Source of the DNA: JBBIRM01 sp037441765 | Lineage (GTDB): Bacteria; Desulfobacterota; BSN033; UBA1163 | Direction of reading: 5' to 3' | DNA: 28,376 nt | Assembly (NCBI GenBank): GCA_037441765.1 | Contig: JBBIRM010000023.1 | Location: 1 to 28,376 of the forward strand | Part shown: positions 7,936 through 15,133 of the stretch, piece after piece | Numbering within the stretch: position 1 is the first letter of the stretch | Layout of the letters: every line of letters starts with the position of its first letter | Notes under the pieces: generated by a model | Seen by the model: only the letters and a program-made list of their open reading frames with translations | Databases searched by the model: none | Told to the model about the DNA's origin: nothing | Position numbers and translations under genes: made by a program

Positions 7936-8686
7936 AACCTGCCTCTTTTAATATCTTTTTCACAGAGATGGATGAGGGAGAGTCTTCCGGGATCTCAAAA
8001 AGGGAATAACCTTTTAGGTTGTTTTCCCTTACTTCTGGATCATACTGAATCCTTCCCAAATATCTCTCTCCGCTTTGGAGCAGATAGGTTTCCACCTCAT
8101 CCGTGAATCTATAGTTTCCTACAAGGTAAAAATTCTTATAGTTTATTCTCACCCCCCTGGTCACATATTTTATTCTTTCAATGTGTTTGGCCGATTTTTC
8201 AGATGGATCGAGCACAACAAAGAGGTCATCAATGTCCGGAGTAATTTTTCGATTGAGATGCTCTAAACCAGCAGGGGAGTCAACGAGGATCATCTCATAA
8301 TTCTTCTGAATAGTCCGAATGGTTTCCTTAATCATCTCATCAGGAAGGCAGTAACAACCCGGGGCGAATTTAGTTCCGAGTGTGATGAGGTCAAACTTTC
8401 TATCTCGATAGAGGATCTTTCCTTCTTCCATTAAACGTTTCAGTTGGTCCGGAGCCTCTTCCTTCCCCTTGCTTTCTTTTCCTTTATCAATGATCTTAGA
8501 AAGAGCCTCGGAAACCGTGACCTTTTCCTCTTTTTCTAAATCAACCCCCACCATTTTGGGTAGACTCCCATCTGGGTCAAGGTCGATGAGGAGAAGGGGG
8601 TATGCCTGGATATACCTTGCAAAAAGAGTTGTGAAGGTCGATTTTCCTGTTCCTCCTCTACCCGTGATCACATTGATCTTTCCCAT
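7919..8686 (-). CDS. cooC: CooC/AcsF-type nickel-insertion ATPase (paralogue 1)
   Basis: A 255-aa SIMIBI-class ATPase. The P-loop GRGGTGKST spans residues 9-17, IDLDPDGS is at 34-41, MILVDSPAGLEHLNR is at about 132-146, and the metal-binding Cys-x-Cys (CYC, C111 and C113) is present. CooC proteins dimerise with ATP, bind Ni(II) at the CxC pair and help mature the Ni-Fe-S centres of CO dehydrogenase or acetyl-CoA synthase. The deviant Walker A usually reads GKGG; the signature Lys is Arg here (R10). The gene starts one base after the stop of its paralogue and overlaps the DUF3786 gene by 17 bases. Division of labour between the two copies (C-cluster versus A-cluster) is plausible but unproven. 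Confidence 0.85.
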   Translation of the reverse strand: MGKINVITGRGGTGKSTFTTLFARYIQAYPLLLIDLDPDGSLPKMVGVDLEKEEKVTVSEALSKIIDKGKESKGKEEAPDQLKRLMEEGKILYRDRKFDLITLGTKFAPGCYCLPDEMIKETIRTIQKNYEMILVDSPAGLEHLNRKITPDIDDLFVVLDPSEKSAKHIERIKYVTRGVRINYKNFYLVGNYRFTDEVETYLLQSGERYLGRIQYDPEVRENNLKGYSLFEIPEDSPSSISVKKILKEAGYEPIR

Positions 8687-8687
8687 C

Positions 8688-9443
8688 TTAAATCAATCCT
8701 GCTTTTTCTAAGATTTTTTTTATCGATCGACAGGCAGGTGAATCTTCGGGCAGTTGTCGAAGAGATTTTCCGGTGAGATTATAGGTTTCAACCTCTTGAT
8801 CATACTCAATCCTTCCCAGAAAGAGTTCTCCTGCCTCCTGGAAATGCTTCTCAGAGGCCTCGTCAAACATATAATTTCCTACTAAATAGAAGTGATGGTA
8901 GATCGTCCCCACCTCTCTCAAAAGGAGTTTGACCTTCTTGATATGGGTAAGTGATTTTTCCGAGGGATCGAGGATGAGGAAAAGCTCGTCCACCTCTGAG
9001 ACGATATTTCTATTAAGATGCTCCAGACCTGCTGGAGAATCGACAACAACATTGGTATAGTTTTTTGAAAGTTCACCGATGGTCTTTCTCAGAAGATGGT
9101 CAGGATAACAGTAGCATCCCTCAAGGTCTTTGGTCCCAAGGGTCATGAGATCGAATCCTCTCCCTTCATAAAGGACATCAGCCATAAGGAACCCTTTGAA
9201 TCGATCCTCAACAGGGGTGAGCGGACTTCCACCTCTCTGTCTTTCCTTTACAGCATCATAGAGGGCTTCAACAACAGTCCTCTTTCCTTCCTTTTGAAAG
9301 TCGATTCCAAGCATGTCTGCCAGACTTAGATCAGGATCAAGATCGATCAATAAGGATGGGGGTTTTAGATATCGACTCATCAGGGCCACAAATGTCGATT
9401 TTCCTGCCCCCCCTCTGCCAGTTGAAACAATCTTTCTTGCCAA
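8688..9443 (-). CDS. cooC: CooC/AcsF-type nickel-insertion ATPase (paralogue 2)
   Basis: A 251-aa paralogue of the next gene. The P-loop GRGGAGKST is at residues 9-17, IDLDPDLS at 33-40, the Cys-x-Cys pair C110/C112 (EGCYCYPDH), and VVVDSPAGLEHLNR about 20 residues later. I chose the TTG at 9443: an AGGAG lies 7 bases upstream, and the longer ATG start at 9491 would add a basic tail and run back into nuoF without a ribosome site. The signature Lys of the deviant Walker A is again Arg. The two copies share the same motif order, so they look like an old tandem duplication. The expected role is ATP-dependent nickel loading of CODH or ACS. Confidence 0.85.
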   Translation of the reverse strand: MARKIVSTGRGGAGKSTFVALMSRYLKPPSLLIDLDPDLSLADMLGIDFQKEGKRTVVEALYDAVKERQRGGSPLTPVEDRFKGFLMADVLYEGRGFDLMTLGTKDLEGCYCYPDHLLRKTIGELSKNYTNVVVDSPAGLEHLNRNIVSEVDELFLILDPSEKSLTHIKKVKLLLREVGTIYHHFYLVGNYMFDEASEKHFQEAGELFLGRIEYDQEVETYNLTGKSLRQLPEDSPACRSIKKILEKAGLI

Positions 9444-9465
9444 TTTCCCTCTCCTTTTAGATCTT

Positions 9466-11349
9466 TTATCCCTTTTTCTCAGGAAGAGCACTGATTGGGG
9501 ATACTTTAATTATAGCACGATATTGAGGAGGACACACCTCGAGACACGTCCCGCATTTAGAGCACTTCTCCTGATCGATTACCTTGATCTCACCCTTTCC
9601 CCCCTTGATCGCCTCGGTTGGGCAAACCAAAATACAGTGTTCGCATGCACGGTCACATTTTTCAGGGAGAATAAAGTAGGCGATGAGGTCTTTACAGACC
9701 AGGGCAGGGCAACATTTTTCGATAATATGAGCCCTGTATTCCTCGCCAAAGTAACGAAGTGTCGTTAGGATTGGGTTTGGGGCTGACCGTCCCAGGCCAC
9801 AGAGGGAACCCATCTTTACATCCTCGGATAATTTTTGGAGAAGGTCAAGGTCATCCAATTTGGCCTTTCCTGTGCAGATGTCCTCCAGAATGCTAAGGAG
9901 TTGTAGTGTTCCCATCCGACACATCGTGCATTTGCCACAGGATTCTTTGGTGGTAAAGTCAAGGAAAAAACGTGCAGTGTCCACCGCGCAATCATCCTCA
10001 TCCATGAAGATCATCCCGCCTGAGCCCATCATGGAACCTGCTTCATTTAACGAATCAAAATCAATAGGGATGTCCAGTAGGGTTTCAGGGATGCACCCAC
10101 CTGAGGGCCCACCAATCTGGACCGCCTTGATTTTTTTCCCATTCCGCATTCCACCTGCAATGTCATAAACCAGTCTTCTCAGAGTTGTACCCATTGGGAC
10201 TTCCGTAAGACCAGGATACTGGATTTTTCCTGCAAGTGTAAAGACTGCAGTCCCTTTGCTATGCTCTGTTCCAATGGAGGCAACTACATCTGCGCCCTCT
10301 TTTATGATCAGGGGGATGTAGGAAAACGTCTTCACATTATTGAGGAGTGTGGGTTTTCCCCATAAACCAGCCTCAGCAAGACGGGGAGGCCTTACTCTTG
10401 GCTCACTCCTTTTCCCTTCAATAGCAGCAACCAGTGCAGTCGCCTCTCCTGAGACAAAGGCCCCTGCTCCCTGAGCAATCTTTATCCGAAAGTTAAATCC
10501 ACTTCCTAAAATATCTTCCCCCAAGATTCCTAATTCTTCACCTTGTCTGATAGCATTTTGTATTCGCTCAATCGCTAATGGATACTCAGCGCGAACATAG
10601 ATAAAGCCCTTTTGGGCTCCAATTGCATAACCAGCAATGATTAGGCCTTCAATGACCTGTTGAGGATTGCTCTCCAAAATAACCCTGTCCATAAAGGCTC
10701 CAGGATCCCCTTCATCTGCATTACATACAACATACTTTTTGCTCCCAGGAGATTGACGGCATACCTCCCACTTGAGTCCTGTAGGAAATCCTGCTCCACC
10801 TCTTCCTCTAAGCCCAGACCTCTTTACTTCTTCAATTATTTCCGCTTGGGGGAGTTTCAGAGCCTTCTCAAGGGCTTGAAAACCCCCATTTGCTATATAG
10901 TGGTGGATATTTTCAGGATCGATATAACCACAATGTTTGAGAATGAGGCGAAGTTCGTATTCAAACCTTGGAAGTTCAGGGATAAAGGGTCCCCTTACTT
11001 CATCAACCTCTAATGTTCCTAAGGCAAGTTCGAGGCATGGATCTTCACCAAGAAGGTAGCCCTCAACAAGACGTGAAACTAGGTCAGGAGTGATGCGAGG
11101 GTAGACAATTTGAAAGGAATAAGGTTTGGAGAGGATAACTAAAGGCTCAGCCCAGCATAAACCCATGCATCCTACTTCAATCACAGGTGCTTGGAGGTTG
11201 TGTCTTGATAGTTCTGATTTGAAGGCCTCCACAACATCCAGCGCTCCTGCAGCCCTTCCACAGGTCGCTGTCCCAATAAGAATGTGAGGAGAAGCCCTAA
11301 GATTCTCCCATTGGGACTGAGCCTCTCTTTTAATTTCTTCAAATGTCAA
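9466..11349 (-). CDS. nuoF: NuoF/HoxF/HydB-like NADH-binding diaphorase subunit
   Basis: A 627-aa cytosolic flavoprotein. The domain order is: thioredoxin-like domain (residues 20-95), NuoF core with GRGGAGFPTGLKW at about 182-194 for FMN/NADH, SLBB region, [4Fe-4S] site C471/C474/C477/C517 (ESCGKCTMCRMG...SLCGLG), then a ferredoxin tail with C565/C569/C572/C576 and C596/C599/C602/C606. This is the layout of the NADH-oxidising subunit of HydABC-type and related complexes. The N-terminal [2Fe-2S] site looks incomplete: C30, C61 and C65 are present, but the first ligand of the usual C-x4-C pair is replaced. The likely start is a TTG overlapping nuoE by 11 bases. No hydrogenase or formate dehydrogenase catalytic subunit is in the operon, so the partner may be CODH or methylene-THF reductase. 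Confidence 0.88.
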   Translation of the reverse strand: MTFEEIKREAQSQWENLRASPHILIGTATCGRAAGALDVVEAFKSELSRHNLQAPVIEVGCMGLCWAEPLVILSKPYSFQIVYPRITPDLVSRLVEGYLLGEDPCLELALGTLEVDEVRGPFIPELPRFEYELRLILKHCGYIDPENIHHYIANGGFQALEKALKLPQAEIIEEVKRSGLRGRGGAGFPTGLKWEVCRQSPGSKKYVVCNADEGDPGAFMDRVILESNPQQVIEGLIIAGYAIGAQKGFIYVRAEYPLAIERIQNAIRQGEELGILGEDILGSGFNFRIKIAQGAGAFVSGEATALVAAIEGKRSEPRVRPPRLAEAGLWGKPTLLNNVKTFSYIPLIIKEGADVVASIGTEHSKGTAVFTLAGKIQYPGLTEVPMGTTLRRLVYDIAGGMRNGKKIKAVQIGGPSGGCIPETLLDIPIDFDSLNEAGSMMGSGGMIFMDEDDCAVDTARFFLDFTTKESCGKCTMCRMGTLQLLSILEDICTGKAKLDDLDLLQKLSEDVKMGSLCGLGRSAPNPILTTLRYFGEEYRAHIIEKCCPALVCKDLIAYFILPEKCDRACEHCILVCPTEAIKGGKGEIKVIDQEKCSKCGTCLEVCPPQYRAIIKVSPISALPEKKG

Positions 11350-11839
11350 TTTCCTTTTTGCTTTCTTGTCGATATGGAATTAAGGATTCTTCAACTTTAA
11401 ATGGGGACATCTTTGGATAAATTTTGTCCTTTATCACCGTGACAGGCGCCAACATACAACATCCAATACAGGCGACCCTTTCAAGACTAAACTGACCATC
11501 TTCTGAGGTCTCCCCTACCTTAATTTTTAGCTCCCGTTCCAGAGCCTCTAAGACTAACCTTCCTCCAGCAAGATGGCAGGCAGTCCCCATGCACACTTTA
11601 ATATGGTTTTTCCCAAGGGAGGTTAGCCGAAATTGATTATAAAAGGTAGCCACCCCCCATACCTCAACAGGCCTCATTCTTAGGGATGAAGCCACTCTCT
11701 TCAGGGATTCTTTAGGAAGATATCCAAATTCTTTCTGAATCTCGAGGAGGATTGGGATTAGGCCATTTTCTTCATCTCTATATTTTTCTAAAATCTCAGA
11801 AACTTTTTTAGTAAGAAAAGCCTCTTGCTTCTCTTTCAT
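11339..11839 (-). CDS. nuoE: NuoE-like [2Fe-2S] thioredoxin-fold subunit
   Basis: A 166-aa protein of the complex I 24-kDa family, the usual partner of NuoF. The N-terminal helical part includes LLEIQKEFGYLP and the VATFYNQF segment. The [2Fe-2S] ligands are C83 and C88 (KVCMGTACHLAGG), then C124 and C128 (RVACIGCCMLAPV). Unlike the matching domain inside NuoF, all four Cys are present. The start ATG overlaps the cdhE stop (ATGA), and the end overlaps nuoF by 11 bases, so it is translationally coupled on both sides. It should relay electrons between the flavin subunit and the rest of a diaphorase complex. Confidence 0.88.
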   Translation of the reverse strand: MKEKQEAFLTKKVSEILEKYRDEENGLIPILLEIQKEFGYLPKESLKRVASSLRMRPVEVWGVATFYNQFRLTSLGKNHIKVCMGTACHLAGGRLVLEALERELKIKVGETSEDGQFSLERVACIGCCMLAPVTVIKDKIYPKMSPFKVEESLIPYRQESKKEIDI

Positions 11840-13197
11840 TTTCTCAATGTCTTAACATATTCTGGAAGGAAGGCTCCAATCCCAGAGGCCTCTCTCGGAC
11901 CCACCACTATCTCCCAGCCCGGAAGTGCATCTTCCAATTCGCCTTTAATTCTTGCCACTCTACCAGGTATGACAAGTTTCTTATTTTTGACCTTGGCTTC
12001 AATCCCTGACTTCTTCACCATAGCGCCAACCTGATCCCCGGTAAATTTCCCTGCAGCCCAGCCAGTAAGAACACCGAGTCCCTCTGCGTCCTTGACACAG
12101 AGGTAGGCTGGGATTTTAGTGGCCTCAATGGCAGAGGAGACAATAAAATAGGTGAGTGCCCAGTTGGAGGTAACCAATACTGGAGCATTCTCATCAGGGG
12201 TTCCTATCTCATAATATTTTTCTTCAACAGCCATTGGAAAACGAGGATCGGTATAAATATTTAGACGCTGAACGAGGAGGGGAAGAAGGGAATATTGGTC
12301 AAAATCAGAAAGGACAATGATAGCCGCAAATTTAGTTATCATTACAGAGGCGGTTAATATCTCTTTTATTCCATCCTTTGCCATAAAACAGGGAAAGGCA
12401 ATTGTTGGATACCCCAGAGGCCTAAATCCTTGTTTTAGAGCAGCTCTTCTGATGAAGGTCTGATCTTTAATTGCTTCCATCAGGTTCTTAGAACCAGGGT
12501 CTAAGACAGCATCATCCAATTTTGCCTCTTTCAGTTTGATGGTCAATGGGATTAATTCTTCAATGTTTGCTCCCCTAACCCCAACTGGGGTTGGTTTCTC
12601 CTTGATTTTTGGAATAGCCTTATCAATATTCTCTTTTGTAATTGGGTAAAGCAGTGGCTTTCTTTCAGCACAAAGATCACGTGCAGAAAAAAGGGCATCA
12701 AGATCCTGTGAGATAATAATCATTCCAAGGTCAGTAGAATCAGTAACCTTCTTCACAAGACTGAGGAATTTATTCTTATCTCCAGATTCAAAATGAATAG
12801 CGATCAGATCCGCCTTGAGAGTCAATCCTACCCAGGGAAACTGGAGTTCTTTGACCTTCTTAATCTTTTCATCGATCTTTGCCTCGCTCTCTTTATCAGA
12901 TATGAGGATGGCAATTCCTGGTGGATGAACATAGGTCTTCTCATGACGGTAGATCACCTCTTCGTTTCCAATCTCCACTTTATTGTTCCCAGTACCAATG
13001 GTCACCAGTTTAATGGCTGGGGCGAGGAGATCTTCAAGTTTGGCCTTCACCTCTGGAGAGAGGTATGGGCATTTATCTAAGGAGGCCCCACCTGTTGCCA
13101 ATTTCATTGCAAAGGCAAAACAGGTAGGGAAACCACAATCCTTACAAGGTTTCTTTCCTGGAAGCATCTTTACAATTTCTGATCCTGATATTGGCAT
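11836..13197 (-). CDS. acsC: Corrinoid iron-sulfur protein large subunit (AcsC/CdhE)
   Basis: A 453-aa gamma subunit of the corrinoid/Fe-S protein, the methyl carrier between AcsE and acetyl-CoA synthase. The N-terminal [4Fe-4S] motif is C18/C21/C26/C43 in PCKDCGFPTCFAFA...KCPYLS. A TIM-barrel middle domain and a C-terminal B12-binding region with GWAAGKFTGDQVG and PEYVKTL follow. I chose ATG 13197 (MPISGSE): a GGAGG lies 8 bases upstream, whereas the nearer ATG and TTG sit on top of that ribosome site. A 91-base gap separates it from cdhC upstream, and nuoE overlaps its stop by four bases. The low-potential cluster reductively reactivates the cobalt. Confidence 0.93.
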   Translation of the reverse strand: MPISGSEIVKMLPGKKPCKDCGFPTCFAFAMKLATGGASLDKCPYLSPEVKAKLEDLLAPAIKLVTIGTGNNKVEIGNEEVIYRHEKTYVHPPGIAILISDKESEAKIDEKIKKVKELQFPWVGLTLKADLIAIHFESGDKNKFLSLVKKVTDSTDLGMIIISQDLDALFSARDLCAERKPLLYPITKENIDKAIPKIKEKPTPVGVRGANIEELIPLTIKLKEAKLDDAVLDPGSKNLMEAIKDQTFIRRAALKQGFRPLGYPTIAFPCFMAKDGIKEILTASVMITKFAAIIVLSDFDQYSLLPLLVQRLNIYTDPRFPMAVEEKYYEIGTPDENAPVLVTSNWALTYFIVSSAIEATKIPAYLCVKDAEGLGVLTGWAAGKFTGDQVGAMVKKSGIEAKVKNKKLVIPGRVARIKGELEDALPGWEIVVGPREASGIGAFLPEYVKTLRK

Positions 13198-13288
13198 AAT
13201 CATACCCTCCAATAAGATTAATTAAGAATTTTTAAGTGATAAGTGAGAAAATTTTGGTCAATGTTCATCGGTCACTTACCGCTGTTAT

Positions 13289-14533
13289 TTATGTTGGTAG
13301 TTCAACCTCTCCCTTAACCCATGGATGTCCGACCTTCTCTAAGAAGGCAGTCAGTTCATCCGGGTTTTTGGCATCCTCCTCTGTCGCAATCTTATCATAT
13401 AGCCCCTTTGCTTCAAGGACATCTTTGAACCTCTCCTTGATCTCCTTGGGCATCCAAACGATTCTTGCCAACCCCCCATCTGCCTGAATAAATTTTGGTG
13501 ATCTAATTTGTTCAAGCCCGGTGCCTAACCTTCCTTCAATCTGTTTTCCTCCTGAGGTTTCACCTGCCATCCTCGAGAAGGTAATTCCAATGACGGTTTC
13601 TCCTTTAAATTCTCTATTGACAATGCCAAAGGCATCTACTTCTGGGATATAGAAGACGATCGCCTGAAAGCAGCCACACGAGGTATGTGGATGTTCAAAG
13701 GCACTGTAAAGATAGACCCTATCATAGGTCCCCAGGGATTTCTCAGCAACAACTTTATTTACCCCCTCATACTCTCCCTTTACGGGATCGATCAATTCCC
13801 CTTTCTCGATCGCAAAGATAGGCCCTTCAGGGTCAATCTTTGCAGCCGCCCGACCGTCAAACCAGTTGATTGCTCCGCAATTGGCAATCCGATTTGGCGC
13901 AATGATGGAGCAGTGAGTGGGGGCAAAACTCTGGCACAGGACACAACCATAAAAAGTATCCACATCCTCATCTTTGAGTTGCCGGGCTCGTTCATCTCTT
14001 GCCTCATATCTTTTTAGAGCCTCCGGAAGAAGTTCCTCAACTTTTTTGGGATCTGTGATGATTGTTGTTTGAATCTTTTCGATGATAGGCATCTCAGAGG
14101 TAAATAGGAAGTTAAAGATCTCACCCAACTCCTTTAAGGATGTGAACCCTTTTTTGTAAGCATCGGTGCTCACTCTTACCCACATATCCTGCCTCTGGTT
14201 CATGTGGTACCAGCCCTGGATGAAATTGAGATACATGTGGATTTTTCTCTCAATGATGGCCTCTGCATCCTTATCCAGATCGGCTCCAGCCACATCTATC
14301 AAAATAGCGATGGGATAGGAGCCACCCTTATCCGCCTCTGGATCATAAGGGCTCAATTCATTGAGGTCAGGCCCAATGATCTCCACTTTTTCATTTTCAA
14401 TCTCATCTGGGCTCTTAACCGTGGCCAGTTCAAACTTATATGCCACCTTGGGTCCTCCAAACTCAATGTAGAGATTTTCTTTCCGAATCACTTCTCCTTC
14501 ATATTGAGGTCCAATGTCAACATGAAACTCCAT
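13289..14533 (-). CDS. cdhC: Acetyl-CoA synthase, short archaeal-type beta subunit (CdhC)
   Basis: A 414-aa acetyl-CoA synthase catalytic subunit, which joins the methyl group, CO and CoA. A-cluster ligands are all visible: C197, C200, C208 and C219 for the [4Fe-4S]-bridged nickel site, and C286/C288 in the Cys-Gly-Cys motif for the distal nickel. ITFSRMAGETSGGKQIEG at about 317-334 and GLARIVWMPKEIK at about 354-366 are also conserved. The length matches archaeal CdhC; the bacterial AcsB of acetogens is about 730 aa, with an extra N-terminal domain that docks CODH. That domain is missing here. AAAGGAG lies 7 bases before the ATG. It follows cdhA and cdhB, the archaeal-type CODH genes, which fits an ACDS-like complex. 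Confidence 0.93.
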   Translation of the reverse strand: MEFHVDIGPQYEGEVIRKENLYIEFGGPKVAYKFELATVKSPDEIENEKVEIIGPDLNELSPYDPEADKGGSYPIAILIDVAGADLDKDAEAIIERKIHMYLNFIQGWYHMNQRQDMWVRVSTDAYKKGFTSLKELGEIFNFLFTSEMPIIEKIQTTIITDPKKVEELLPEALKRYEARDERARQLKDEDVDTFYGCVLCQSFAPTHCSIIAPNRIANCGAINWFDGRAAAKIDPEGPIFAIEKGELIDPVKGEYEGVNKVVAEKSLGTYDRVYLYSAFEHPHTSCGCFQAIVFYIPEVDAFGIVNREFKGETVIGITFSRMAGETSGGKQIEGRLGTGLEQIRSPKFIQADGGLARIVWMPKEIKERFKDVLEAKGLYDKIATEEDAKNPDELTAFLEKVGHPWVKGEVELPT

Positions 14534-14558
14534 TTTTATTCTCCTTTCGTAGGATGAT

Positions 14559-15116
14559 TTATTCTTTCTTTAAATGTTCGATTAAACCCTCCAAGAAGGC
14601 TTTCCACTGCTCATCTTTCCTGTAATTGGGAAGAGAAAAATCGGCATGAGGATAAAAGTATTTACAAAGGGTCATGGTCTTAAGATGGGGGGCAAAATGC
14701 TTCAGCACGGAAAGCCCCTGTTCCCCAAGATCGGTTCTAACACCGAAGAACATGACCAGATCATGATTCCCTTCTTTCCTCACCCCCTTCCAATTTGGAT
14801 CCTTAAGGGCATTGATGATCTCTACAATGTCATAGACACTGTCAGGATTTACTCCCAACTCCACCATCTTTGATTTGACCGTAGCGGTGGCACAGGTTGG
14901 GATATTCTTGGCTTTGGCAATATCCAGGGCATATTCGATAAGCAATCTTCCACCTAATGTAATCTTCGTTAAACGTGGCCCAAGGACCAGTAGAGGCCTT
15001 TGGGCTTTTGTAATCTGCTTTGCATACTCTGCAGGATCCTCTACCAGCCTGGCTGTTCTCGTTCCTGTCAAAATGTTGACCCGATGAAAGGGCATTAATG
15101 GCGCTAATTGACTCAT
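14559..15116 (-). CDS. cdhB: CODH epsilon subunit, archaeal ACDS type (CdhB)
   Basis: A 185-aa protein of the CdhB/CO_dh epsilon family, which forms an alpha2-epsilon2 complex with CdhA in methanogens. Visible parts are GTRTARLVEDPAEYAKQI near the N-terminus, RPLLVLGPRLTKI, and a C-terminal DLVMFFGVRTDLGEQGLS segment. I chose ATG 15116 (MSQLAPL): a GAGGAGG lies 7 bases upstream. A longer in-frame start at 15218 would overlap cdhA by 85 bases and adds a non-family tail. It lies 17 bases after cdhA and 25 bases before cdhC. Its exact role in archaea, often thought to be in electron transfer or complex stability, is not settled. Confidence 0.9.
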   Translation of the reverse strand: MSQLAPLMPFHRVNILTGTRTARLVEDPAEYAKQITKAQRPLLVLGPRLTKITLGGRLLIEYALDIAKAKNIPTCATATVKSKMVELGVNPDSVYDIVEIINALKDPNWKGVRKEGNHDLVMFFGVRTDLGEQGLSVLKHFAPHLKTMTLCKYFYPHADFSLPNYRKDEQWKAFLEGLIEHLKKE

Positions 15117-15133
15117 CTTTTTTCCTCCTCTTA

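Noticed and set aside
9313..9768. Open frame of 151 codons on the plus strand
   Set aside because: It lies antisense to nuoF and cooC and its product shows no motif, whereas the minus-strand genes are unmistakable.
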